The notes: generated by a model not told the origin, from the letters alone. Numbered from the stretch's first letter, positions 5,213-11,827 are shown. The stretch: DNA of 11,827 bases from an uncultured Ruminococcus sp. (GCA_902766305.1 CACXDE010000363.1:1-11827); one strand, 5' to 3'. Translations and numbers: made by a program.

Positions 5213-7606
5213 TTACTTTACAGTAACCGTGAAATCTTTGTTGACTACTGTGCCTGTGCTGTCCTTTGCATTTATTCTTATGTTATACGTACCGGCTGAA
5301 TCAGGTGTGAAAGGAACCTCAGTCAGACTGCTGTAGGCTGAACCGTTCATAGTGACGATTTTTGTCCACTTGGATTCTGTCGATTTTTTATAGTAGTAGG
5401 CAAACATATACGGTGAATTGCCGCCGGAGGCTTTTCCTGAAAGGGTTATCGTTGTATTGACTGCGGCGTTAGCTGTACTGACAGTGGACGTGTTTTTCAG
5501 GTTTGATTTTACATTCAGTGTAAAGTTTTTGATTACAGTCCTGCCGGAGCTGTCCTTGACATTTATTCTGATATCATATGTGCCGCTTGAAGAAGGTGTG
5601 AATGATACCGAAGTCAATGCGCTGTAAGCAGAATTATTCACCGACACTATTTTTGTCCATGTGCTTTCTGTAGATTTTTTATAATAGTAAGCGTACAGAT
5701 AGGGTGCATCTCCGTCAGAAGCGCTGCCGCTGAGGGTTACGGCTGTTCCGGGAGCAACAGTGTGTGCACTTATAGTGGATTTGTTCTGCAAGGGCTGCTT
5801 TTCAGTCAAAGTGAAATCTTTTATAACACGGCTGCCCAGACTGTCTTTAACATTTATCCTTACATTGTATGCGCATGAAGAATCAGGTGTAAATGAAACG
5901 GATGAAAGTGTACTGTAGGCAGAACCGTTTATTGATACTATTTTAGTCCAGCTGCTGTCTGCTGCTTTTTTGTAATAGTACGCATATGTATACGGTGCTA
6001 TGCCGCCTTGCGCTGTTCCTGTAAGAGCCACTTCTTCACCTTTTGTAATGATTGAGGTACTTACGGATGAAAGATTTTCCAGTGCGGGTATGGGATTGAC
6101 ATTAATACTGAACTCTTTAGCAGCGATATCACCGTCACTGTCCTTTACAGATACCCTTGCTGTATATGTACCGGGAGTCGGGATATTCAAGGATACAGAT
6201 TCAGATGTGCTGTAGTCCTTGATTGTTGTCCACTTGGTGTCAGAGGATTTTTTATACTGGTACGCATATGTATATGATGGTTTGCCGCCTTCTGCTGATG
6301 CAGTAAGTACAGCGCTTTCGTTTGTCATCATAGAATCTCTGTTTATTGTTGAATTGTTGATAAGTTCATTCTTTACATAAACTGAAAATTCCTTAGACAC
6401 TATAGTTCCGTCGCTGTCTTTAACATCTGCTTTTAAGCTGTATGTATCGGCAGCGGCAGGTTTGAAAACTGCTGAGACAGCGCTGCTGTAGCCGGAAATC
6501 TTTGTCCATCTGCTGTCAGCTGATTTTTTATAGCTGTATTCAAACTGGAATTGTTCCGTACCGCCGGAAGCCTTTCCGTAAATAGTTACAGCTGTATTTA
6601 CTGTTGTTTTAGTCGTGCTTACCATTGAATTGTTTGTAAGAGGAGATTCATATATGGGAACGAATTTAAAACCGTTTTTGTCGGCATATTTGTTTGCAGC
6701 GGAATTTTTTATTCCAAATATAGTGAAATTTTCAACCTTTAATTTTTTCAGACCATTTTCACGGCTGTAGTAATAGCCAAAAGACCCGTCCGCAATATCA
6801 GTCACGCTTTCGGGGAGAGTCACGCTTTTAAGATTTTCACAGCCAAAAAATGCACTGTTTCCAATGGTTTTGACTCCGTCCGGAATACTTACATTTTTAA
6901 GGTTATGGCAATACATACAGGCAGCACTTTTGATATTTACAGTACCCTTTGGAATAACAACGCTTTTGATATTATCATGATATGCAAACGAACAATCTCC
7001 TATAACATTCAAACCCTCCGGAACAACTACTTCCGATTCATTTCCGATATAGTCGAAAAGTTCATTTCTGATGATAATGAATCCATTTTTGTCAGCAAGA
7101 CCGCTGCAAGCTAAAAAAGCGCCGTCTCCGATTGTCGTCACGCTGTCAGGTATTACCAGATCTTTCAGTGAAACGCATCCATAGAATGCACGGTTGCCGA
7201 TAACCTTCACGCTGTCGGGAATATATATGCTTCTGAGACTCTCGCAATACATAAAAGTGTTTGCTCCGATTTTGGTCATTGTATCAGGAAGTGTTACACC
7301 GGTTATACTATAATCTTCATAAAAAACATGCTGAGCAATATCCGTAACAGTTTTATTGTCGATTTTTGAAGGAATAATAACATCATAATAAGAATCAGAG
7401 CCAGAGTAACTATATCCCGTGATAGTAACAGTACCGTCATCGTTGTCTGTATAGCTGAAGCTTATATCACCGTCTTTATTATCAGCAGCGCTTGCCGTGA
7501 TACCAAAATCAATTACCGCAGACAAGGCAAAAGCAGGGGTACACACAAGCGCTGCCGAAAGAAGAAGTGCGGACATCCGGGCAAAGGGCTTAACAACTTT
7601 TTTCAT
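5213..7606 (-). CDS. Secreted BspA-type leucine-rich-repeat protein with five Ig-like repeats
   Basis: A 797-residue exported protein. A signal peptide (KK start, hydrophobic core SALLLSAALVCTPAFALSA, likely cut near TASA-AD) is followed by BspA-type LRR_5 repeats to about residue 315 (units such as IPDSVKVIGNRAFYGCVSLK), ending with the usual AANKYADKNGFKF capping phrase. From about residue 321 five beta-rich domains of roughly 95 residues follow, each with a YxYKK...W core and an F/V-x-VKDS-type strand near its end. There is no LPXTG motif, dockerin or C-terminal membrane helix, so retention would be non-covalent or the protein is released. Roles of such proteins include adhesion and surface binding; none is proved here. 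The ATG at 7606 has GGAGG seven bases upstream; the in-frame GTG at 7627 lies before that site and is rejected. No terminator follows, so read-through to the two genes downstream is possible. Confidence 0.9.
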   Translation of the reverse strand: MKKVVKPFARMSALLLSAALVCTPAFALSAVIDFGITASAADNKDGDISFSYTDNDDGTVTITGYSYSGSDSYYDVIIPSKIDNKTVTDIAQHVFYEDYSITGVTLPDTMTKIGANTFMYCESLRSIYIPDSVKVIGNRAFYGCVSLKDLVIPDSVTTIGDGAFLACSGLADKNGFIIIRNELFDYIGNESEVVVPEGLNVIGDCSFAYHDNIKSVVIPKGTVNIKSAACMYCHNLKNVSIPDGVKTIGNSAFFGCENLKSVTLPESVTDIADGSFGYYYSRENGLKKLKVENFTIFGIKNSAANKYADKNGFKFVPIYESPLTNNSMVSTTKTTVNTAVTIYGKASGGTEQFQFEYSYKKSADSRWTKISGYSSAVSAVFKPAAADTYSLKADVKDSDGTIVSKEFSVYVKNELINNSTINRDSMMTNESAVLTASAEGGKPSYTYAYQYKKSSDTKWTTIKDYSTSESVSLNIPTPGTYTARVSVKDSDGDIAAKEFSINVNPIPALENLSSVSTSIITKGEEVALTGTAQGGIAPYTYAYYYKKAADSSWTKIVSINGSAYSTLSSVSFTPDSSCAYNVRINVKDSLGSRVIKDFTLTEKQPLQNKSTISAHTVAPGTAVTLSGSASDGDAPYLYAYYYKKSTESTWTKIVSVNNSAYSALTSVSFTPSSSGTYDIRINVKDSSGRTVIKNFTLNVKSNLKNTSTVSTANAAVNTTITLSGKASGGNSPYMFAYYYKKSTESKWTKIVTMNGSAYSSLTEVPFTPDSAGTYNIRINAKDSTGTVVNKDFTVTVK
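5216..6647 (-). repeat. Five intragenic direct repeats of about 275-295 bases
   Basis: These encode the Ig-like domains. The YKK core codons recur near 6524, 6249, 5967, 5678 and 5384, a step of 275-294 bases. The last three units (roughly 5216-6094) are much more alike, sharing YYYKK, WTKIV and SAY phrases, which points to later duplication at the 3' end of the gene. Confidence 0.85.
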
Positions 7607-7641
7607 AGTAATTCCTCCGTTTCTCACTGTAATATAATTTT

Positions 7642-7669
7642 AATGTACAATGTGCAATGTTCAATGATG
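7642..7669 (-). repeat. 7-base tandem array A (AATGTNC)
   Basis: Plus-strand units are AATGTAC, AATGTGC, AATGTTC and a degraded AATGATG, exactly in 7-base phase. The array lies 36-63 bases upstream of the LRR protein's start codon and supplies TTGCAC, which with TATTAC at a 17-base spacing is a weak candidate promoter for that gene. Confidence 0.7.
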
Positions 7670-7718
7670 CCGTGTCAGACTTTTTTCGTCTATTGTTGTT
7701 TTAAAAGCCTGCCCCGCT

Positions 7719-7760
7719 GTTAATTGTTAACTGAAAACTGACGACTTACAACTGACGACT
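7719..7760 (-). repeat. 7-base tandem array B
   Basis: Plus-strand units are GTTAATT, GTTAACT, GAAAACT, GACGACT, TACAACT and GACGACT. Read on the minus strand they become AGTCGTC, AGTTGTA, AGTCGTC, AGTTTTC and so on, the same family as array C but in inverted orientation. It directly adjoins the repeat at 7763. Confidence 0.75.
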
Positions 7761-7762
7761 AT

Positions 7763-7836
7763 TGTCAAAGCGACGAAGAATCTTTCCGGTTATGCTGCTT
7801 TCGTGAAAAAGATCCTTCGCTTCGCTCAGGATGACA
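7763..7836 (+). repeat. TGTCATTC...GGATGACA repeat, copy 2 (left end shortened)
   Basis: Shares the core with copy 1: CGACGAAGAATCTTT, GGTTATGCTGCTTTCGTGAAA, GATCCTTCGCTTCGCTCAGGATGACA (in parts). The left end keeps only TGTCA and then joins AAGCGACG, so the outer inverted repeat is broken. It lies between arrays B and C. Confidence 0.75.
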
Positions 7837-7970
7837 AGTTCGGTACGATCAAGATGACAAGCTCATTGTACATAATAACGAACAATTAAAAATTTGCTCA
7901 TTTATACTTTTTGTTACTCATATTATACTATACTGCACGCTGTAAAGCAAGGTTTAATGTTGTTTTTATT

Positions 7971-8019
7971 AGTTGTCAGTTGTAAGTTATCAGTTATAAG
8001 CTCAAAGCTCAAAGCATTG
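7971..8019 (+). repeat. 7-base tandem array C
   Basis: Seven units in exact phase: AGTTGTC, AGTTGTA, AGTTATC, AGTTATA, AGCTCAA, AGCTCAA and AGCATTG. Together with array B it forms an inverted pair about 210 bases apart around repeat copy 2. Confidence 0.8.
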
Positions 8020-8134
8020 ACATCAAACTTTCTTATTCTTTCGCATAATCAAGCGTATTACGGAAAAAAGCCTGTTCTATTAGAAGATAGTTAGGAGTTA
8101 TTATAAACTAAACCGCTTTATTTTCCTCTCACGA

Positions 8135-8280
8135 TGTCATTCCGAGGAATCTTTTTCACCAACCAGCTCCATCGGAAAGATTCTTCGTCGCTTTGTTTTT
8201 GAGACAACTGAGTACATCGTTTATTACAACATAAAAAAGCGGCACTGCTTTGAATTACAGTGCCGCTCCTCAGAATGACA
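8135..8280 (-). repeat. TGTCATTC...GAATGACA element, copy 3, enclosing a terminator
   Basis: The ends TGTCATTCCGAGG (8135-8147) and CCTCAGAATGACA (8268-8280) are inverted repeats with one mismatch in 13. Read on the minus strand the inner part contains CAAAGCGACGAAGAATCTTTC and GTGAAAAAGAT, matching copy 2, so this copy is inverted relative to copies 1 and 2. The terminator hairpin at 8233-8267 sits against its right end. Confidence 0.75.
8233..8267 (-). terminator. Rho-independent terminator of the acyl-CoA synthetase gene
   Basis: AGCGGCACTG (8238-8247) and CAGTGCCGCT (8258-8267) form a perfect 10-base-pair GC-rich stem with a 10-base loop. On the minus strand it is followed by TTTTTT. It lies about 90 bases after the gene's stop codon, inside repeat copy 3. 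Confidence 0.88.
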
Positions 8281-8327
8281 GGCTGGGGGAAGCTTTAGAG
8301 CAAAAAAGAAGAAAAAAGCCTGCTGTG

Positions 8328-8355
8328 CCATGCTCTGAACTCTAAGCTCTGAGCT
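8328..8355 (-). repeat. 7-base tandem array D touching a stop codon
   Basis: Minus-strand units are AGCTCAG, AGCTTAG, AGTTCAG and AGCATGG. The first unit starts at the very base after the TAA stop (8358-8356) of the acyl-CoA synthetase gene. The units belong to the same loose family as array C (AGCTCAA). Confidence 0.72.
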
Positions 8356-10038
8356 TTATTCGTCTCTTACTTTGACGGCTTCTTCGTCCTCGTGTCTGAT
8401 CTGGGCTCTCTTTATTTTGCCGCTGATGGTCTTTGGCAGTTCGTCAACAAATTCGATTATTCTTGGGTACTTGTAGGGCGCAGTGGATTTTTTGACATGA
8501 TCCTGAAGTTCTTTTATGAGCTCATCGCTTGGCTGATATTCTTTTTTAAGCACTACAGTAGCCTTTACTACCTGTCCTCTTACAGGGTCGGGCGCACCTG
8601 TGATAGCGCATTCAACTACAGCGTCATGCTCTAACATTGCGCTCTCAACCTCGAACGGACCTATGCGGTATCCGGAGCATTTTATTACATCATCGTTTCT
8701 TCCGACGAACCAGTAGTAGCCCTCGCTGTCCTGCCATGCCATATCGCAGGTATCATAATATTCGCCTAAAAGACGTTCCTTAGTCATTTCAGGGTTTTTA
8801 TAATATCCTGTGAAAAGACCGACAGGCGGGTTTCCGGCAACATCCATTACACAGATAGAGCCTTCTTCACCTATGCCAACTTCTTTTCCGTCATTGTCAA
8901 GAAGCTTTATGTCGTAAAGCGGCGACGGCTTTCCGGTAGAACCTATCTTTATATCATCCCACTGGAAGTCTGCCATGATAACAGTGCCTTCCGTTTGTCC
9001 GAAGCCCTGATATATATTATGTCCGGTAAGCCTGAACCATTTGTTGTTTACTTCCGGGTTGAGCGGTTCGCCGGCGGTTGTCCAGTGCTGTATGGACGAC
9101 AGGTCATAAGATGCAACGTCCTCAAGAAGCATGAACCTGTACATTGTCGGCGGCGCACAGAAGGTTGTAAGCTTGTAGTGAGACATTTTCTCAAGAAGCT
9201 TTGCCGGCACAAATTTGTCCATATCATAAGCGAAAATAACTGCGCCGCATATCCACTGACCGTATATTTTTCCCCAGCCGAACTTTGCCCAGCCTGAATC
9301 TGTAACGCTCATGTGGAGCTTATTTTCCTGTACCTGATGCCAGTATTTTGCTGTTACGATATGACCGAGGGGATGCGCAAAGCTGTGCTGAACCATTTTC
9401 GGCATACCAACTGTTCCGGATGTGAAGTAAACTATCATAATGTCATCCTTTGTTACTCCGTCCTTTCCGGTCGGACGCTCAAAAACATCGGACTGACAGT
9501 CCATTTCATCCTCAAGATATTCCCAGCCGTCTCTTTTTTCACCGACAACGATATGATGCTCTATTGTGGGACAATCAGGAAGAGCGCTTTCTACCTGATG
9601 TGCAACATAATCATCATTAACACAAACAATAGCCTTTGCCTGAGCGGAGTTGGCACGGTATACTATGTCCTTTTTTGCAAACTGTAAAGTTCCTGGTATC
9701 AATATTGCGCCAAGCTTATGAAGGGCAACGGCGCATACCCAGTATTCCCAGCGGCGGCGCAATATCATCATTACAACATCGCCTTTGCCTATTCCTATGC
9801 TTCTGAAATAGTTCGCCGCCTTATTTGACAGCAGACTGATATCCTTGAATGTAAATATCTTTTCCTCATCATGGTCATTGCACCAGACGAGTGCCTTTTT
9901 GTTTTCGTCCAGCCTTGCCCATTCATCGACTATATCAAATCCGAAATTGAAATTTTCGGGAACATTTACTCTGTAGTTCTTTTTGAAGTCTTCATAGGAA
10001 TCAAATTCAATTCTTGGCAAATATTTGTCTAACAGCAT
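8356..10038 (-). CDS. AMP-forming acyl-CoA synthetase (acetyl/medium-chain type)
   Basis: A 560-residue cytosolic ANL-family enzyme that would convert a carboxylic acid, ATP and CoA to acyl-CoA through an acyl-adenylate. Visible motifs in order: the phosphate loop FTSGTVGMPKMVQHS near residues 207-221, FGQTEG in the YQGFGQTEGTVIM core, the hinge WFVGRNDDVIKCSGYRIGP, and the C-terminal PKTISGKIKR with catalytic Lys541. The sequence style (HPLGHIVTAKYWHQV, RRRWEYWVCAVALHKLGAI) is that of the MACS/acetyl-CoA synthetase-like group rather than fatty-acid FadD. The chain length of its substrate cannot be read; acetate, propionate, butyrate or an aromatic acid are all possible. The usual second Thr of TSGTTG is Val here. 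The ATG at 10038 has AAGGAG seven bases upstream. It has its own promoter and terminator, so it is a single-gene unit. Confidence 0.92.
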   Translation of the reverse strand: MLLDKYLPRIEFDSYEDFKKNYRVNVPENFNFGFDIVDEWARLDENKKALVWCNDHDEEKIFTFKDISLLSNKAANYFRSIGIGKGDVVMMILRRRWEYWVCAVALHKLGAILIPGTLQFAKKDIVYRANSAQAKAIVCVNDDYVAHQVESALPDCPTIEHHIVVGEKRDGWEYLEDEMDCQSDVFERPTGKDGVTKDDIMIVYFTSGTVGMPKMVQHSFAHPLGHIVTAKYWHQVQENKLHMSVTDSGWAKFGWGKIYGQWICGAVIFAYDMDKFVPAKLLEKMSHYKLTTFCAPPTMYRFMLLEDVASYDLSSIQHWTTAGEPLNPEVNNKWFRLTGHNIYQGFGQTEGTVIMADFQWDDIKIGSTGKPSPLYDIKLLDNDGKEVGIGEEGSICVMDVAGNPPVGLFTGYYKNPEMTKERLLGEYYDTCDMAWQDSEGYYWFVGRNDDVIKCSGYRIGPFEVESAMLEHDAVVECAITGAPDPVRGQVVKATVVLKKEYQPSDELIKELQDHVKKSTAPYKYPRIIEFVDELPKTISGKIKRAQIRHEDEEAVKVRDE

Positions 10039-10173
10039 ATTATTCTCCTTTTCTTTCCATGAAACAACAGTCCGCCGGCTTCTGAAATCTTCTTACATAT
10101 AGCATTATAATAAAGTGATTAATACCATAATGACATTTAATTGCAAAATAATCCGCTTAAACGTCTAACGATT

Positions 10174-10202
10174 ATCATAACACTATAGAAATTTATTGTC
10201 AA
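10174..10202 (-). promoter_or_regulatory. Sigma-A promoter of the acyl-CoA synthetase gene
   Basis: On the minus strand TTGACA (10202-10197) is followed after exactly 17 bases by TATGAT (10179-10174). The start would be near 10167, giving a leader of about 128 bases with no riboswitch I recognise. ACTATAG words lie just upstream of the -35 box (10207-10214, palindromic ACTATAGT) and in the spacer (10182-10188), possibly operator halves. Confidence 0.82.
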
Positions 10203-10324
10203 GATTACTATAGTTTTACACAGGGCGTTAAAATATCATCTTTGGAATTTAAAATATTTTGAACTGATCTTTGGTTTTACTTTTGGTATTAAGCCTGTAA
10301 AAATTAGTTTTTTTAGGAAAGGGG

Positions 10325-10368
10325 TCTGGGGAAAACCCTTTGTTTTTAAACAAATGGTTTTCCCCAGA
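10325..10368. repeat. Long perfect hairpin downstream of lysA
   Basis: TCTGGGGAAAACC (10325-10337) pairs over 13 bases with GGTTTTCCCCAGA (10356-10368). After one mismatch, TTTGTTT pairs with AAACAAA, leaving almost no loop. It lies 15 bases after the lysA stop codon, so it may end that transcript, but CCCCTTTCC rather than a T-run follows on the minus strand. It may instead be a dispersed repeat. Confidence 0.6.
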
Positions 10369-10382
10369 AAAGCACGCCGGTA

Positions 10383-11642
10383 TTATTCAATTACATTCCA
10401 GAAGCCGTCCAGCGTTGCAAAATAATCATCTACTGTTTCAGGTCTTCTTATCATAACCACAGAACCGTCTTCTCTCAGAAGAAGCTCTGCGCTTTTCAGT
10501 TTGCCGTTATAGTTGTAACCCATAGCAAAGCCATGAGCACCTGTATCGTGGATAACAAGTATATCACCTATATCTATTTCAGGAAGCTTTCTGTCAATTG
10601 CGAACTTGTCATTGTTCTCGCACAGCGAACCTGTAATGTCATAAGTATGATCACAGGGCGCGTCTTCCTTGCCAAGTACTGTTATATGATGATAAGCGCC
10701 GTACATAGCCGGTCTCATAAGGTTTACAGCGCAGGCATCAACACCGATATATTCCTTATGCGTATGCTTTTCACGTATAGCAGTGGTTACAAGATGACCG
10801 TAGGGTGCAAGCATATATCTGCCAAGCTCAGTAAAAATACTGACATCGCCAAGTCCGGCAGGAACAAGTATCTCTTCAAACGCTTTGCGAACGCCTTCGC
10901 CGATAACGAATATATCGTTCGGTTCCTTGTCCGGAGTATAGGGAACACCAATACCGCCGGACAGGTTTATAAAGCTTAGTGATACGCCGGTTTTTTCCTT
11001 TATCTCCACAGCAAGCTCAAAAAGTATCCTTGCAAGAGTCGGGTAATATTCATTTGAAACTGTATTGCTTGCGAGGAATGCGTGTATACCGAATCTCTTT
11101 GCGCCCTTTTCCTTGAGAATGCTGTAGGCTTTGATTATCTGCTCCTTAGTCATGCCGTACTTTGCGTCGCCGGGGTTATCCATGATAGTTGTGGATATGG
11201 AGAATTTTCCGCCGGGATTATAGCGGCAGCAGATAGTCTCAGGTATCCCGCAGGCTTTTTCAACAGCCTCTATATGTGTTATATCATCAAGATTGATAAT
11301 AGCGCCGAGCTTTTTAGCATAGGCAAATTCCATATCAGGAGTATCATTTGAAGAGAACATTATATCCTCTCCTGTGAAGCCGCATTTTTCACTCATAAGC
11401 AGTTCGCTGTAAGAGGAACAGTCTGTACCACAGCCTTCCTCTTTGAGTATTTGCAGTATAGCAGGTGTGGGAGTAGCCTTTACAGCAAAATACTCACGAA
11501 AGCCCTTATTCCATGAAAAAGCCTTGTACAGATCACGGGCATTTTTTCTTATCGCTTTTTCATCATATATATGAAAGGGTGTAGGAAACTCTTTTATTAT
11601 AGTTTCGGCCTGTTCCTTGGTTATAAACGGTTTTTTTGACAT
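10383..11642 (-). CDS. lysA: Diaminopimelate decarboxylase-type PLP enzyme
   Basis: A 419-residue fold-III (alanine racemase-like) decarboxylase, expected to convert meso-diaminopimelate to L-lysine in the last step of lysine synthesis. The PLP lysine is Lys55 in YFAVKATP. Further family marks are DCSSYSELL, LSGGIGVPY, ELGRYMLAPYGHLVT, the CExxD signature as CENNDKF (about residues 341-347, cross-subunit Cys plus substrate-binding Glu) and GAHGFAMGYNYNG near the end. The usual HIGSQ that binds the PLP phosphate side is HAFLASN here (His187), as I recall for a clostridial subgroup, so the substrate assignment is probable rather than certain. The ATG at 11642 has AAGGGGA about eight bases upstream; the in-frame TTG at 11675 would begin at the transcription start and is rejected. 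It has its own consensus promoter with a leader of only about 30 bases, too short for a lysine riboswitch. Confidence 0.88.
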   Translation of the reverse strand: MSKKPFITKEQAETIIKEFPTPFHIYDEKAIRKNARDLYKAFSWNKGFREYFAVKATPTPAILQILKEEGCGTDCSSYSELLMSEKCGFTGEDIMFSSNDTPDMEFAYAKKLGAIINLDDITHIEAVEKACGIPETICCRYNPGGKFSISTTIMDNPGDAKYGMTKEQIIKAYSILKEKGAKRFGIHAFLASNTVSNEYYPTLARILFELAVEIKEKTGVSLSFINLSGGIGVPYTPDKEPNDIFVIGEGVRKAFEEILVPAGLGDVSIFTELGRYMLAPYGHLVTTAIREKHTHKEYIGVDACAVNLMRPAMYGAYHHITVLGKEDAPCDHTYDITGSLCENNDKFAIDRKLPEIDIGDILVIHDTGAHGFAMGYNYNGKLKSAELLLREDGSVVMIRRPETVDDYFATLDGFWNVIE

Positions 11643-11679
11643 ATGTAAGATCCCCTTCCGGATTAAAAAATACAAGCCT

Positions 11680-11709
11680 ATTATACAATATTATGACATT
11701 TCTTGTCAA
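11680..11709 (-). promoter_or_regulatory. Consensus sigma-A promoter of lysA
   Basis: On the minus strand a perfect TTGACA (11709-11704) and a perfect TATAAT (11685-11680) are separated by 18 bases. The start would be near 11673, about 30 bases before the ATG. The strength of the match suggests steady, high expression. Confidence 0.85.
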
Positions 11710-11721
11710 TCTTTTTTCAAA

Positions 11722-11755
11722 ACCAGCGTGACCAGCGTGACCAGCGTGACGCTGG
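11722..11755. repeat. Triple 9-base tandem repeat ending in a palindrome, upstream of lysA
   Basis: ACCAGCGTG occurs three times head to tail (11722-11748), followed by ACGCTGG, so the last unit forms the palindrome CCAGCGT-G-ACGCTGG (11741-11755). The GC-rich array stands out in AT-rich surroundings and ends 12 bases upstream of the lysA -35 box. It could be a regulator site, the end of an upstream terminator or a simple-sequence expansion. Confidence 0.75.
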
Positions 11756-11827
11756 ACCCGCACCAGTCTTTCACCACTTTCTTCTTGGTCGTAACTTTTA
11801 TGAATCACGGGCGGTGCTATTCCGTAA

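Larger units (their letters stand above)
7628..8355. other. Gene-free repeat mosaic
   Basis: About 730 bases without a credible gene; the longest frame (7894-8094, plus) has no ribosome binding site and is made partly of repeat DNA. The content is four degenerate 7-base arrays, two copies of the TGTCATTC-type element and one terminator, listed separately. The remaining pieces (7837-7970 and 8020-8134) show nothing I can name, apart from an isolated TTGACA at 8017-8022 that leads to no gene. Confidence 0.7.

Noticed and set aside
7604..7627. GTG start at 7627 for the LRR protein
   Set aside because: The GGAGG site lies inside that longer frame and serves the ATG at 7606, which also gives a normal signal peptide starting MKKVVK.
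7642..7840. CRISPR array, because of short repeated words
   Set aside because: Units are 7 bases, degenerate and directly adjacent with no spacers, and there are no cas genes.
7894..8094. 66-residue plus-strand frame in the repeat zone
   Set aside because: No ribosome binding site, and part of it is encoded by the 7-base array C; composition is not protein-like.
10039..10173. Riboswitch or T-box in the leader of the acyl-CoA synthetase gene
   Set aside because: No T-box motif, no terminator/antiterminator pair and no recognisable aptamer in about 128 bases.
11563..11827. Open minus-strand frame from the window edge, with residues such as YGIAPPVIHKSYDQEE and HAGHAGHAG
   Set aside because: It runs through the lysA promoter, leader and start, and its HAG repeats come from the 9-base array. 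The part beyond 11757 might be the tail of another gene, but another frame there ends in a stop and nothing recognisable supports either.

Overview
The window looks like chromosomal DNA from an anaerobic, low-to-moderate GC Gram-positive bacterium of the Ruminococcus/Oscillospiraceae type. This is inferred from AGGAGG-like ribosome binding sites, sigma-A style TTGACA/TATAAT promoters, the mix of protein families, and a secreted BspA-type leucine-rich-repeat protein with Ig-like repeats. No species can be named from the sequence alone. No phage, plasmid, CRISPR, secondary-metabolite or defence system is visible, and I did not find a convincing new multi-gene system.

Left part, plus strand (1-4042). 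A 5'-truncated HAD phosphatase is followed 16 bases later by queH, the last enzyme of queuosine synthesis. A repeat-rich gap then holds a good promoter for ychF, the conserved ribosome-associated ATPase. Between that promoter and ychF lies a MITE-like element. After ychF comes a terminator whose T-run touches the ribosome binding site of a small membrane HExxH protein. An AT-rich gap of about 430 bases with twin operator-like palindromes leads to a small DUF6514-like gene.

Middle part, minus strand (4164-7606). A secreted 797-residue LRR/Ig-like surface protein is followed by a small hydrophilic protein. That gene overlaps a DUF421 (YetF-type) membrane protein at its start codon, so the two are probably translationally coupled. 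The DUF421 gene converges on the DUF6514-like gene across a shared hairpin.

Repeat zone (7628-8355). This gap has no credible gene. It is a patchwork of degenerate 7-base tandem arrays and pieces of a TGTCATTC...GGATGACA element that also occurs upstream of ychF. One copy encloses the terminator of the next gene.

Right part, minus strand (8356-11827). An AMP-forming acyl-CoA synthetase of the medium-chain/acetyl type and a lysA-type decarboxylase each have a near-consensus promoter, so they are neighbours rather than one operon. lysA has a triple 9-base repeat just upstream of its -35 box. The enzymes are ordinary housekeeping types; the unusual content is in the intergenic repeats and a few regulatory layouts.
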